This document shows, piece after piece, positions 33,927-42,224 of a DNA stretch of 64,000 bases. The translations under genes were made by a program, and so were the position numbers. The notes under the pieces were generated by a model. It did not search any database. It was given only the letters and a program-made list of their open reading frames with translations, and had not been told where the DNA came from. The DNA is from Perspicuibacillus lycopersici (GTDB taxonomy: Bacteria; Bacillota; Bacilli; Bacillales; Caldibacillaceae): positions 496,001 through 560,000 of the forward strand of contig NZ_JAOUSF010000002.1 of the NCBI RefSeq assembly GCF_025660475.1, in the 5' to 3' direction. Numbering within the stretch: position 1 is the first letter of the stretch; every line of letters starts with the position of its first letter.

Positions 33927-34658
33927 ATGCGAAAACTTGACGAAAACATTAAATACAATAATCTATCAACATTTCAAAAAGGTCATTTAACTCCCCCACC
34001 TGCATTAGGTATCAAAGGCTCGATTGCGTTGTTTACCTTTATTGTTTTAGATCTCATGTGTCTCCTACCAATGCTGGCAGACCCGTTTATGCCAATGTTT
34101 CTATGGCTTGTTTTGCCTGTAATTTTGCTAGTCAATCTATGGGCAATTTCCTTACTCGTGCGGAATGTGTATTCGATTCAACTGGAGTCTGTACTATTTT
34201 TAGGAGCATTCAGTGCTGTTGGTGCATATAGCTTTTTCGTTTTAGTTCAAAAGTTTGCCTATTATGTAGTAGGTATGCAGTCCCCAGTGTTCCTTATCGT
34301 ATCACTGCTAATCGTTTTATTAACGGTAATTTATTTTGTTTTATATTACGCGAAAAAAGTAGCAGCGACAGAAGACAGCAGCGTCAACAAGGAGCGCACG
34401 ATTTGGTCTATTGCTTTTTCCGGACCTGCCCTTGGGTATATTTTGTATCAAACAATCATTGAGGATTCCCCATTTTTCAATCACTTTTTGATTGTCGTGT
34501 TCTTCCTTTTTGCGTTATTTTTCCTATATATTGCGGTGAAGTTTTTCCATAAATATTTGTTTATGAAAACTAATTACCATTTAGTAAATTTCCATGAACC
34601 TGCCAAGAGTGAGCAGAAGCAGTTTCGGGCGAAAGGAAAGACGATTCAAATTAAGTAG
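33927..34658 (+). CDS. Polytopic membrane protein, candidate immunity protein for the LXG toxin
   Basis: 243 residues, not recognised by family. It has a cytoplasmic N-terminus, about seven hydrophobic segments from residue 32 to 210 (three close pairs between 32-150, then 160-205), and a basic C-terminal tail. It starts 28 bp after the toxin's stop, with GAAAA-type weak ribosome site, so it is probably in the same transcript. Immunity genes usually follow their toxin directly, and a membrane protein is the expected antidote for a membrane-active toxin. The immunity role is inference from position and topology. Confidence 0.6.
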   Translation: MRKLDENIKYNNLSTFQKGHLTPPPALGIKGSIALFTFIVLDLMCLLPMLADPFMPMFLWLVLPVILLVNLWAISLLVRNVYSIQLESVLFLGAFSAVGAYSFFVLVQKFAYYVVGMQSPVFLIVSLLIVLLTVIYFVLYYAKKVAATEDSSVNKERTIWSIAFSGPALGYILYQTIIEDSPFFNHFLIVVFFLFALFFLYIAVKFFHKYLFMKTNYHLVNFHEPAKSEQKQFRAKGKTIQIK

Positions 34659-34697
34659 GCGTTCATTTATAAGTTTATAAAAAAGTGGTGAGTAGAG

Positions 34698-35120
34698 ATG
34701 TCCTTAGCTAGTATTAATGCGCAAATTAGGTCTACGAAAAATACAATCTATTATTTAAACGGTCAGCTCGATCTGCGACAGGAGGAGTTACGCAGACTAC
34801 AGCAGGCGCAATCGAAGCTGAATGATTATAAAAGTGAGTTCCAGCATAACGAACATTTCATCCTAGAGCCAAAGCTGACCGCAAAAACTTGGCATGGTCA
34901 GTTAGCGACCGATTACGACTCCTTTCGGGAAGGAGACTTGCTTTCCAGTTACAAAAACATTTACCAAACCCAATTAGGTAGCGTCTTATCTGAAATTAGT
35001 AGCGAAATACGTGCATTGCAAAATAAAATTGAGCAATTAGAGGCTTCGATAGAATCGAACGAGCGAAGATTAAGTGATCTATACGAGGCAAGAAGACGAG
35101 AACTGGAGGATGATGACTGA
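34698..35120 (+). CDS. ywqH: YwqH-like DUF5082 protein
   Basis: 140 residues, almost all helical: two coiled-coil segments (about 5-45, and 85-135) around a conserved centre with KTWHGQLATDYDSFREGDL. This matches DUF5082 (B. subtilis YwqH), found next to LXG toxins. Such small helical proteins are thought to pair with the LXG domain and target it to the type VII machine. The ATG follows GTGGTGAG. Its stop overlaps the possible start of the next gene. Confidence 0.8.
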   Translation: MSLASINAQIRSTKNTIYYLNGQLDLRQEELRRLQQAQSKLNDYKSEFQHNEHFILEPKLTAKTWHGQLATDYDSFREGDLLSSYKNIYQTQLGSVLSEISSEIRALQNKIEQLEASIESNERRLSDLYEARRRELEDDD

Positions 35121-35121
35121 G

Positions 35122-35397
35122 ATGGCTGAAATAAAAATGGAAGAGAGCGCCGTTGAAAGTGCATTATCAGCACTACGTACCTCTGCCCAAGCATTGGAAG
35201 CCGACTTCACAAAGGATGCCGGAGATAATGTCCTTTCTTTAGTGAATAAATTAGAAGAAATTAATACAACACTAAATAGCGTATTACGCTCTTACCAGGC
35301 TTTGCTGCTGCAAAATGAAGCTTCGACAAAGGATGCAGTGGAAGCATTGAAGGAAACCGATCAGCAGTTGGCTACTGGGTATCGGCAAGTTCGATAG
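35122..35397 (+). CDS. ywqI: YwqI-like DUF5344 protein
   Basis: 91 residues from the ATG at 35122 (MAEIKMEES), helical and acidic, with SALSALRTSAQALEADF and LVNKLEEINTTLNSVLRSYQALLLQNEAST, the DUF5344 pattern of B. subtilis YwqI. An ATG at 35113 (nine bases earlier) is also possible; GGAGG lies at 35105-35109 and either start is translationally coupled to ywqH. In B. subtilis the order is ywqH-ywqI-toxin; here the two small genes follow the toxin and its presumed immunity gene. A terminator lies downstream. Confidence 0.8.
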   Translation: MAEIKMEESAVESALSALRTSAQALEADFTKDAGDNVLSLVNKLEEINTTLNSVLRSYQALLLQNEASTKDAVEALKETDQQLATGYRQVR

Positions 35398-35467
35398 GAT
35401 TTTAGTATGAGAGATAAATAACGCCCACTTTCGGTGAGAAGTGGGTTGGAAGTTGTATTGGATGATA

Positions 35468-35492
35468 AGACGCCTGGATGTGGCGTTTTTTA
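35468..35492 (+). terminator. Terminator of the LXG module
   Basis: GACGCC / GGCGTT stem, short loop, T6 run, about 70 bp after ywqI. Confidence 0.8.
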
Positions 35493-35529
35493 TTTTGGGT
35501 GGAGTTTTTCGAAGGGGCGGATACTTCTT

Positions 35530-36368
35530 CTTTTTTTGGGAAGTGTGCTTCTTTTTGGGGAGTGTCACTTGATTTTCGGGAACTGTCCGCGGTTTTCAGG
35601 GACTGTCCCGCGGTTTTCGGGGACCGTCCCGCGGTTTTCGGGAACTTCCTCACATATTTCGGGAACTCCACCGGATTTTTCGGGAACTTGCCCGCAATTT
35701 TCGGGAACTCCACCTCATTTTTCGAGAACTTCACCACATATTTCGGGAACTCATCCTCTTTTTTCGGGAACTTCCCCTCATTTTTCGGGAACTTGCCCTC
35801 ATTTTTCGAGAACTTCCCCTCATTTTTCGGGAACTCGCCATCTTTTTTCGGGAACTCCCCCTCACTTTTCGGGAACTCATCCTCTTTTTTCGGGAACTCA
35901 TCCTCTTTTTTCGGGAACTCATCCTCTTTTTTCGGGAACTCATCCTCTTTTTTCGGGAACTCATCCTCTTTTTTCGGGGACTTCCCCTCACATTTCGGGA
36001 ACTTGCCCGCAATTTTCGGGAACTCATCCTCTTTTTTCGGGAACTCATCCTCTTTTTTCGGGAACTCATCCTCTTTTTTCGGGAACTTCCTCACATATTT
36101 CGAGAACTTCCCCTCATTTTTCGGGAACTCCACCTCATTTTTCGAGAACTTCACCACATATTTCGGGAACTCGCCCTCTTTTTTTCGGAAACTTCCCCTC
36201 ACTTTTCGGGAACTTGCCCGCAATTTTCGGGAACTCCACCGAATTTTTCGGGAACTCATCCTCTTTTTTCGGGAACTTCACCACATTTTTCGGGAACTTG
36301 CCCTCATTTTTCGAGAACTTCCCCTCACTTTTCGGGAACTTGCCCGCAATTTTCGGGAACTCAGCAAG
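35530..36368 (+). repeat. Array A7 of TTTCGGGAA-core tandem repeats (largest)
   Basis: About 840 bp, near 40 units of 21 bp by length. The unit TTTTTTCGGGAACTCATCC plus TC is repeated five times identically at about 35.88-35.98 kb and three more times near 36.03-36.09 kb. Other units: CATTTTTCGGGAACTTGCC, GCAATTTTCGGGAACTCC, ATATTTCGGGAACTC. A composite of several units is duplicated (compare 35.65-35.85 with 36.09-36.37 kb). The right edge is about 8 bp from the fosX stop codon. Confidence 0.95.
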
Positions 36369-36375
36369 CTTCTCC

Positions 36376-36801
36376 TCAATCGCCCATATTATCGACTACC
36401 TCATATGTTGCTAGTCTTTCTTCTAATGTCCCCGTATGTAGTTCAAATAAATTATTATCATAATCATAGAAGTAAATAGAGTAGCCTTCTCCATTAATGC
36501 GAGGACGTGGTGGCAGCATTTCCAGATTCCATGCTTGTATTTTATGTAAATACTGCTCGATTGCGTCCGCACTAATTTTGAAAGCAATATGATGATAAGT
36601 TCTATTTACTATTTCTTTATTTTCCATCACAGCAATCCATTGCCCAGCAATTATGAAAAATTTTTCTTTTGCTATGGAATGGGGTTTGTTTTTGCTATCA
36701 TAAACTTCTTTTGCATCAAAAATTTCTTTGTACAATGCCGAAGTTTTTTCTAAATCTTGTACGATAAAGGTGATGTGACTAATAGCTTCTATCAATTCCA
36801 C
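36376..36801 (-). CDS. fosX: FosX-type fosfomycin epoxide hydrolase
   Basis: 141 residues of the VOC fold, closely matching the FosX family: ISHITFIVQDLEKT (metal-ligand His at about residue 9), AKEKFFIIAGQWIAVME (with the FosX catalytic glutamate in KEKFF, about residue 46), TYHHIAFKI (second His), PPRPRINGEGYSIYFYDYDNNLFELHTGTLEERL (third ligand Glu in FELH). FosX opens fosfomycin with water and needs Mn(II). It lacks the basic loop of FosA and the thiol-transferase context of FosB. Chromosomal copies are common in Bacillales and Listeria. Start ATG after GGGGGAG. Confidence 0.9.
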   Translation of the reverse strand: MELIEAISHITFIVQDLEKTSALYKEIFDAKEVYDSKNKPHSIAKEKFFIIAGQWIAVMENKEIVNRTYHHIAFKISADAIEQYLHKIQAWNLEMLPPRPRINGEGYSIYFYDYDNNLFELHTGTLEERLATYEVVDNMGD

Positions 36802-36816
36802 TCCCCCTTTTCCTTG

Positions 36817-37347
36817 TTATTTTACACGATAATATAATTCCGCAAATTGCTTGAAACGGCGAACGTCTACCAATTCTAATTTTGTATCTTGATTGCTAGG
36901 AGTAAATAACGGGATGCCTTTGCCAATAATTGTCGGTGCGATTTGAATGATGAATTCATCGACTAGCTTTGCTTGTAACATTGGATTCAAAACTTCTCCC
37001 CCGCCAACCATCCAAATTCGCTTACCCTCTTGTTCCTTCAGTTTTTTCGTAAAGCTTACTATGTCATCGTTGATGAATGTGACATCTTCATTTTGGGCAG
37101 TCATTGTTCGCGAAAATACATAGCATTCCTTTCCCTTATATGGGAATTCGTTTGGGGAGAGAATTAAAATTTGCTCATACGTTTTCCTACCCATCAATAT
37201 CGTATCGACCGTGTCATAGAACTCAAAATACCCACTTTCCTCTTCACCTTCCGTTCCTAGCAACCAATCCAACGAATGGTCCTCGCGGGCAAGATATCCA
37301 TCGACACTAATTGCTCCGTAAAATACTACGTTTCTTTGATTACTCAT
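36817..37347 (-). CDS. Dihydrofolate reductase family protein (RibD C-terminal domain type)
   Basis: 176 residues starting NVVFYGAISVDGYLAREDHSLDWLLG, the opening of the RibD C-terminal / YyaP-YwjB family. Later segments are TILMGRKTYEQI (NADPH-binding region), RIWMVGGGEVLNPML (GGG motif) and IQIAPTIIGKGIPLF. A reductase using NADPH is expected, but substrates of stand-alone members are not known. The gene ends 15 bp before fosX on the same strand, so the pair may be co-transcribed. Confidence 0.88.
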   Translation of the reverse strand: MSNQRNVVFYGAISVDGYLAREDHSLDWLLGTEGEEESGYFEFYDTVDTILMGRKTYEQILILSPNEFPYKGKECYVFSRTMTAQNEDVTFINDDIVSFTKKLKEQEGKRIWMVGGGEVLNPMLQAKLVDEFIIQIAPTIIGKGIPLFTPSNQDTKLELVDVRRFKQFAELYYRVK

Positions 37348-37574
37348 ATATATCAGATCCTTTATATTAAAAATTATTATTTATCGTTTGTTATTACTAT
37401 CTTTGACAAAATTGTGGAGTTTCCTGCTTGTTTTGAAAGATTTTTGCGGAAAATGCAGTGTTTTTAAAGTGGGTAGTTGTAAGAATGATAGAAATTCTTT
37501 GTGATTATCACTATACTATAGAAAAGTAGCTTGTATCTAACTCTAGTAATTTGTGAATGATAGATGGGTGTCGG

Positions 37575-37930
37575 GGATTGATGCTAGGATTTTGGGAATT
37601 TTCCCTTATTTTTTGGGGAAGTGTGGGGCAGGTTTCGGGAACTCCCTCTTTTTTTCAGGGAAGTGCGACTCCGTTTTCGGGAAAATTCCTTTGTTTTTCG
37701 GGAAGTAGAGCTCCGTTTTCGGGGACTTTCCTTTTTTTTTCGGGAAGTGGGAATCCGTTTTCGCGAAATTTCCTTCTTTTTTCGGATGCCTGATTTGTTT
37801 TTCGGGATCTTCCTCCCTTTTTCGAGAAATGGGACTCCGTTTTCGGGAACCCCTCCTTTTCTCGGGAAGCGTGACTTGTTTTCTCTTCTCCTTTTCTAGA
37901 AGCGTGGCCGATTTTTCTAGAAGGAAACTA
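37575..37930 (+). repeat. Array A8 of TTTCGGGAA-core tandem repeats (degenerate)
   Basis: About 355 bp with a 42-bp pair: TTTTTCGGGAAGTGGGAC or AGTAGAGC plus TCCG, then TTTTCGGGAAAATTCC plus TTTG. Units to the right decay (TTTTTCTAGAAG). It lies between divergent genes, right of about 225 bp of unassigned sequence (37348-37574). Confidence 0.88.
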
Positions 37931-38083
37931 GTTTTTTCCCGCAACCCCATTCGTACTTTTTTAAAACTGCTAGAAACCACTTACCTATTCCCAACAAAAC
38001 ACCTATAAGTTTTTTTGAAAACACCCGTATAATTTTGCAGCCTTCAACCGTTTTATTTAAGTACTATAATGGGAGGGGATTTT

Positions 38084-39019
38084 TTGAAAGAAACCGTAAC
38101 TATTCATTCAGCCATTGAGAAGACTCGAAGTGCGAGGAATCTTTTCGATGAAATTATGTCTGAGTATTGTGCCGATTTGTGGAATTATTGTAGATATATT
38201 ACAGGGTCGCCTTGGGATGGGGAGGATTTGTACCAAGAGACATTGATTAAGTCATTCGGGCTACTTCCAGCGCGTTGGAGTGAGATTACAGATAAGAAGT
38301 ATTATCTGTTTCGGATTGCGACGAATGGTTGGTTGGATTTGTGTCGGAAGCGAAAACGGGAAGTTGGTACGCTGGAGGAAATTCCAGATACTCCTGTTGA
38401 TTTTTCGGAGAGTTTATTATTAGAAGAGGTTTTAGAAATGTTGGCGGCGAACTTGACTCCGAAACAGACGGCAGCATTTCTTTTGATGGATGTATTTCAG
38501 TTTAATGCAGAGGAAGTTGCTGGCATTGTTCAAAGCACAACTGGTGGAGTGTATGCCTCCGTGCAGCGTGCAAGAAAGCGAATTGCAAATTTGGATTTCG
38601 CAAAACCAAAGGCTGTAGTGCTTTCTACTAAAAACAGAGCGGTAATTCAGGCATATTTACAAGCCTTTAATTCCGGTGATTTGAATGGGATGCTGCAATT
38701 ATTTAGTGAACAAGCACATAACGAGGCATTTCTTGGGTTTCAGGAATTTTCGAAAGAGGAAATGCGTAAAGGTTCGCTTCAGTTTGGATTACCTGGTCAC
38801 ACTGCTCAGGAAGTGGTTCTTTGGGGTAAACCGGTGATCATTGTATTAGCAAATGATACGAACGGTCCTGCGATTCATGATATTCAAATTCAAGAAATCG
38901 AAAATGGGAAAATTGTCAGTCATAAAAGTTATTTTTTCCGAAAAGAATTAATTCTAGCTGCAGCAAAAGAGCTTGGAATGCAGGCACAAATGGTCAAGCC
39001 TCCTTTGGATTGGAGCTAA
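38084..39019 (+). CDS. ECF-type RNA polymerase sigma factor with C-terminal SnoaL-like domain
   Basis: 311 residues. Sigma region 2 at about 20-90 (LWNYCRYITGSPWDGEDLYQETLIKSFG, DLYQET being the typical core-binding signature), region 4 at about 105-165 (LTPKQTAAFLLMDVFQFNAEEVAGIVQST), and a fused NTF2/SnoaL-like domain from about 185 (VIQAYLQAFNSGDLNGMLQLFSE). In ECF41-like factors such a domain replaces a separate anti-sigma factor, and none is encoded here. I prefer the TTG at 38084, seven bases after GGAGG; the ATG at 38069 lacks a site. Targets are unknown. Confidence 0.88.
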   Translation: MKETVTIHSAIEKTRSARNLFDEIMSEYCADLWNYCRYITGSPWDGEDLYQETLIKSFGLLPARWSEITDKKYYLFRIATNGWLDLCRKRKREVGTLEEIPDTPVDFSESLLLEEVLEMLAANLTPKQTAAFLLMDVFQFNAEEVAGIVQSTTGGVYASVQRARKRIANLDFAKPKAVVLSTKNRAVIQAYLQAFNSGDLNGMLQLFSEQAHNEAFLGFQEFSKEEMRKGSLQFGLPGHTAQEVVLWGKPVIIVLANDTNGPAIHDIQIQEIENGKIVSHKSYFFRKELILAAAKELGMQAQMVKPPLDWS

Positions 39020-39027
39020 AGTGTTTA

Positions 39028-39055
39028 CGGGATAGCGATGGTTATCCCTTTTTTA
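39028..39055 (+). terminator. Terminator of the sigma factor gene
   Basis: GGGATA / TATCCC stem with an eight-base loop and T6, nine bases after the stop. Confidence 0.85.
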
Positions 39056-39146
39056 TTTTCCTAGAAAAAGGGCTCGTATACTTTACCGTTATTTCCGCAT
39101 ACTACCTATGTGAGTAAGGGAACATGGAGTGCTTTTTTAAAAGAAG

Positions 39147-39641
39147 GTGACGAACATAAGAAAGAAAAATGAACTTATTATATTACGCTCTCTTTTTGTT
39201 TTTGGAATCGCTTCCTTTTTTCATTTTGTTCGAAAACCACCGATGAAGGACTGGCTAATAATTTTTCTTTTAAAAAGCTATGTTGCTTCATTTCTCGATA
39301 CACTTATTGTAAAAAAAGGGTATATTAAGTACCCCGTAAATTTATTTAAAAGCTTCAACATTAGCGTGTTGTTTAGCTATTTAATTTACCCTGTTACATG
39401 TATTTATTTTAGCCAAGTGACAAAAAATGCAAAACTGCCAAAAATATTGCTTGTTAATTTCTTATTCACTCTTCCTTCTACTTTGGTAGAATCATGGTTG
39501 GAAAAAAATACTCGATTAATCGAATATAAAAAATCCTGGACTTCCTTTCATAGCTTTGCTTCTATTTTTAGTACGACATTGATTGTCCGGCTATTGTTAC
39601 TGGCGATTCGAAGGGTGGTAGAGGATGATAGAGAGGGTTAG
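39147..39641 (+). CDS. CBO0543-family membrane protein
   Basis: 164 residues with about five hydrophobic segments, a Lys-rich N-terminus and the LPSTLVESWLEKNTRLIEYKKSWTSFHSF stretch typical of the CBO0543 family (unknown function, frequent in spore formers). The start is unusual: the site AGAAGGTG overlaps the GTG at 39147, and the codon at normal spacing would be ATA (39156). GTG at 39147 is the only standard option near the N-terminus. A second family member lies at 24521-25132; the two are distant paralogues. Confidence 0.72.
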   Translation: MTNIRKKNELIILRSLFVFGIASFFHFVRKPPMKDWLIIFLLKSYVASFLDTLIVKKGYIKYPVNLFKSFNISVLFSYLIYPVTCIYFSQVTKNAKLPKILLVNFLFTLPSTLVESWLEKNTRLIEYKKSWTSFHSFASIFSTTLIVRLLLLAIRRVVEDDREG

Positions 39642-39736
39642 AGAATATGGATGGGATGATGGACATTTTTTGATCAGTAATTTTATGGAACGAAAATCCC
39701 TCAAAATAGCCCCAATTTTCCTTCCCCTCACGTATC

Positions 39737-39844
39737 CTACTCCTCCACTTGTTCCTCCTTTGGTTCGCCATACTGCTCTGAAATTTCTTCTGCAATTTGA
39801 TCTAAAAACTCATCTGTTATAATTGGTTCCTCTTTCTTCGACAC
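39737..39844 (-). CDS. Small acidic protein (35 residues)
   Basis: A GTG at 39844 follows ACGGAGGTATGGATT (GGAGG, eight-base spacing). The product is MSKKEEPIITDEFLDQIAEE and 15 more residues, ending in acidic KEEQVEE, predicted to be a single helix with charged ends. It is too short for family assignment; similar tiny proteins with an ITDEFLD-like core appear in Bacillales as unnamed products. The good ribosome site and intact frame support it, but no promoter or terminator was identified. Confidence 0.5.
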   Translation of the reverse strand: MSKKEEPIITDEFLDQIAEEISEQYGEPKEEQVEE

Positions 39845-40001
39845 AATCCATACCTCCGTATTTATCGAATTTCATAAAAAAGATTTCTCTTTACTTTTTC
39901 CTTACAAAAATATTGATGATTTATGTTGAAAAATATTTCATTTTGCTAATTTACATCTTCACAAAATGGGAGTAATATAATTTTTGTTTCATAGTTCTTA
40001 T

Positions 40002-40150
40002 ATCGCTGAAACATTATGTACGGGGGAACCATTAAGTGGATTAATTTCTTAATCCTGGGGTGAATCCTTTTTAGGTAGGGCTACTCAAAGGCCCGAATCC
40101 GACAGCTAACCTCGTAAGCGTATCTTGAGAAGGAAGGTGGATCAAGTGAT
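40002..40150 (+). promoter_or_regulatory. c-di-AMP (ydaO/yuaA) riboswitch
   Basis: Conserved blocks in order: TCGCTGAAAC, ACGGGGGAACC, CCTGGGGTGAATCC, GTAGGGCTACT, GGCCCGAATCCGACAGCTAACC, TCGTAAGCGT, GAGAAGGAAGG (the fifth written here as GGCCCGAATCCG and ACAGCTAACC parts). A TATAAT lies just upstream at 39976-39981. A terminator follows, so ligand binding should switch off the KimA gene, as known for B. subtilis kimA. Confidence 0.96.
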
Positions 40151-40166
40151 TACTATTACATAATTT

Positions 40167-40205
40167 CTACAGCCTAAGTTTATTTGGCTTGTAGACTTTT
40201 TTTAT
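40167..40205 (+). terminator. Expression-platform terminator of the c-di-AMP riboswitch
   Basis: CTACAGCC / GGCTTGTAG stem and T8 run, between the aptamer and kimA. Confidence 0.88.
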
Positions 40206-40271
40206 TTCTTCGGTTTTTATTTTTTCCAATGGGGAAAATAATTATTAATTTATCACTAGAAGGTGAATTCT

Positions 40272-42098
40272 TTGGTGTCGACAGTAAAAAGGTTTCTGAT
40301 TGGGAAACCGTTAAAATCAACTGAATTAGGGGAACAAAAATTAACGAAAACGAAGGCACTCGCGATACTTTCCTCTGATGCGTTGTCGTCTGTTGCCTAC
40401 GGTCCAGAACAGATTTTGCTAGTGTTAGTAACTATTGGTTCGATTGCTTTATGGTACTCGATTCCGATTGCTATTGGGATTCTTATTTTACTTACCGCGC
40501 TGATTCTGTCGTATCGGCAAATTATTTTTGCTTATTCCCATGGTGGTGGCGCATATGTCGTATCTCGGGAAAATCTCGGGGCAAAACCTGGATTAATTGC
40601 TGGTGGTTCCTTATTAGTTGATTATATTTTAACCGTTGCCGTAAGTGTCTCGGCCGGTGCAGATGCGATTACTTCCGCTTTTCCTGCATTGCATGACTGG
40701 AAGGTAGCCATTGCTGTCGTGTTTGTCATTTTTATTACCGTTTTAAATTTACGAGGGATTACCGAATCCGCTTCGGTGTTAGCCTACCCTGTCTATTTAT
40801 TTGTTTTGGCATTGCTAATTTTAATTGGTACTGGGCTATACCAAATTGTAACTGGAGCAGTTCCATCTGATTTACATGCATCTATTGGTACACCAGTTGC
40901 AGGCATCTCACTATTTTTATTATTAAAAGCTTTTACATCGGGTAGCTCTGCTTTAACTGGCGTCGAAGCAATCTCTAATGCGATTCCGAATTTTAAAGAT
41001 CCCGCTCCGAACAATGCAGCGAAAACATTGACGGCAATGGGAATCATTTTAGCCATCCTGTTTTCCGGAATAACATATATTGCTTATTATTTTGGGGTTA
41101 CCCCTTCGGAGACAGAAACGGTAGTTTCCCAAATTGCATCCGAAACATTTGGACGAAATTGGATGTACTATTTCGTTCAAGGGACAACTGCATTGATCTT
41201 AATTCTTGCAGCAAATACAGGGTATTCAGCTTTTCCATTATTAGCTGTTAATTTATCTAAAGATAAATATTTGCCAAGGATGTTTAATAATCGTGGGAAT
41301 CGTCTCGTGTATTCAAATGGCATACTCACACTTGCGGTTGCAGCAATTCTATTAATTATTGTATTTAACGGAAATACCGAGCATCTCATCCCGCTTTATG
41401 CCGTTGGCGTGTTTATTCCATTCACGCTATCACAGACTGGCATGATGTTGAAATGGCTAAAAGAAAAACCGACAGGCTGGGTATCGAAGTTTACGGTAAA
41501 TACTTTTGGTGCGTTCATCTGCTTTATCGTGACCATGATGTTCATCATTACAAAATTCGCCCAAGTTTGGCCAGTATTCATCTTTTTACCAATTATTGTA
41601 TCATTTTTCTATAAAATTAGAAAACATTATGACACGGTTGGCGAACAATTGCGGGTAAGTGCGGACGAGGATGTTCCAGAAATTGAAGGCAATATTATTA
41701 TCGTACCTGTTTCTGGTATTACACGAGTGGTAGAACATTCGCTTAATTATGCGAAATCCCTTCATGCAAGTCAAATTATCGCAGTTTATGTTGGATTTGA
41801 CCGTGAAAGTATCATAACATTTGAAGAAAAATGGAAAAAATTACACCCAGATGTGCGCATTGTTACATTGTATTCCTACTATCGAAATATTGTCGGCCCA
41901 CTCGGGAAATTTGTTGATTTAGTAAGCCATAAGGCAGAACAGAGTCACTATAGTGTAACAGTCGTCATTCCACAATTCATTCCGAAAAAAGGCTGGCATA
42001 ATATGTTGCATAACCAAATGAGCTTAATGGTCCGGGAATTCTTGTTGCATAAGAAAAATGTTATTGTAAGTACGGTGCCTTATCGGTTGAAGAAATAA
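40272..42098 (+). CDS. kimA: High-affinity potassium importer KimA (APC superfamily)
   Basis: 608 residues. About 12 spans of the APC fold occupy residues 20-445: SSDALSSVAYGPEQILLVL, the GGGAYVVSRENLG segment and VDYILTVAVSVSAGADAIT near the substrate site, and GSSALTGVEAISNAIPNFKDPAPNNA. A C-terminal cytoplasmic USP-like domain (about 455-605) follows. The order and motifs agree with B. subtilis KimA throughout. It is controlled by the upstream c-di-AMP riboswitch, which shuts potassium import when c-di-AMP is high. The start is TTG at 40272 or GTG at 40275, six and nine bases after AGAAGGTG; the GTG at 40263 overlaps the site itself. Confidence 0.95.
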   Translation: MVSTVKRFLIGKPLKSTELGEQKLTKTKALAILSSDALSSVAYGPEQILLVLVTIGSIALWYSIPIAIGILILLTALILSYRQIIFAYSHGGGAYVVSRENLGAKPGLIAGGSLLVDYILTVAVSVSAGADAITSAFPALHDWKVAIAVVFVIFITVLNLRGITESASVLAYPVYLFVLALLILIGTGLYQIVTGAVPSDLHASIGTPVAGISLFLLLKAFTSGSSALTGVEAISNAIPNFKDPAPNNAAKTLTAMGIILAILFSGITYIAYYFGVTPSETETVVSQIASETFGRNWMYYFVQGTTALILILAANTGYSAFPLLAVNLSKDKYLPRMFNNRGNRLVYSNGILTLAVAAILLIIVFNGNTEHLIPLYAVGVFIPFTLSQTGMMLKWLKEKPTGWVSKFTVNTFGAFICFIVTMMFIITKFAQVWPVFIFLPIIVSFFYKIRKHYDTVGEQLRVSADEDVPEIEGNIIIVPVSGITRVVEHSLNYAKSLHASQIIAVYVGFDRESIITFEEKWKKLHPDVRIVTLYSYYRNIVGPLGKFVDLVSHKAEQSHYSVTVVIPQFIPKKGWHNMLHNQMSLMVREFLLHKKNVIVSTVPYRLKK

Positions 42099-42164
42099 GT
42101 ATAGATTTTATGCTTCGGTAATTATTTAAAGGTTATTAGAGGCTGCTCTTGAATGGTAGGTTTT

Positions 42165-42193
42165 TGTTGCCGTTTGGGGGCAGTTTTTTTGTT
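42165..42193 (+). terminator. Weak terminator after kimA
   Basis: TTGCC / GGGCA stem around a short loop followed by T7, about 70 bp after the stop and before array A9. Confidence 0.5.
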
Positions 42194-42224
42194 ATGGTGT
42201 GGGGGATTGTTGGTGGTGGCATCC

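Noticed and set aside
35402..36259. Long minus-strand open frame through array A7 encoding KFPKKEDE-type repeats
   Set aside because: It runs from array into flanking sequence, has no ribosome site, and similar frames exist in all three registers and on both strands because the repeat period is a multiple of three.
35530..36368. CodY-box clusters (AATTTTCWGAAAATT) as explanation of the arrays
   Set aside because: Units such as AATTTCGGGAACT share only part of the CodY consensus and lack the right half (AAAATT). The invariant CGGG is not in the CodY motif.
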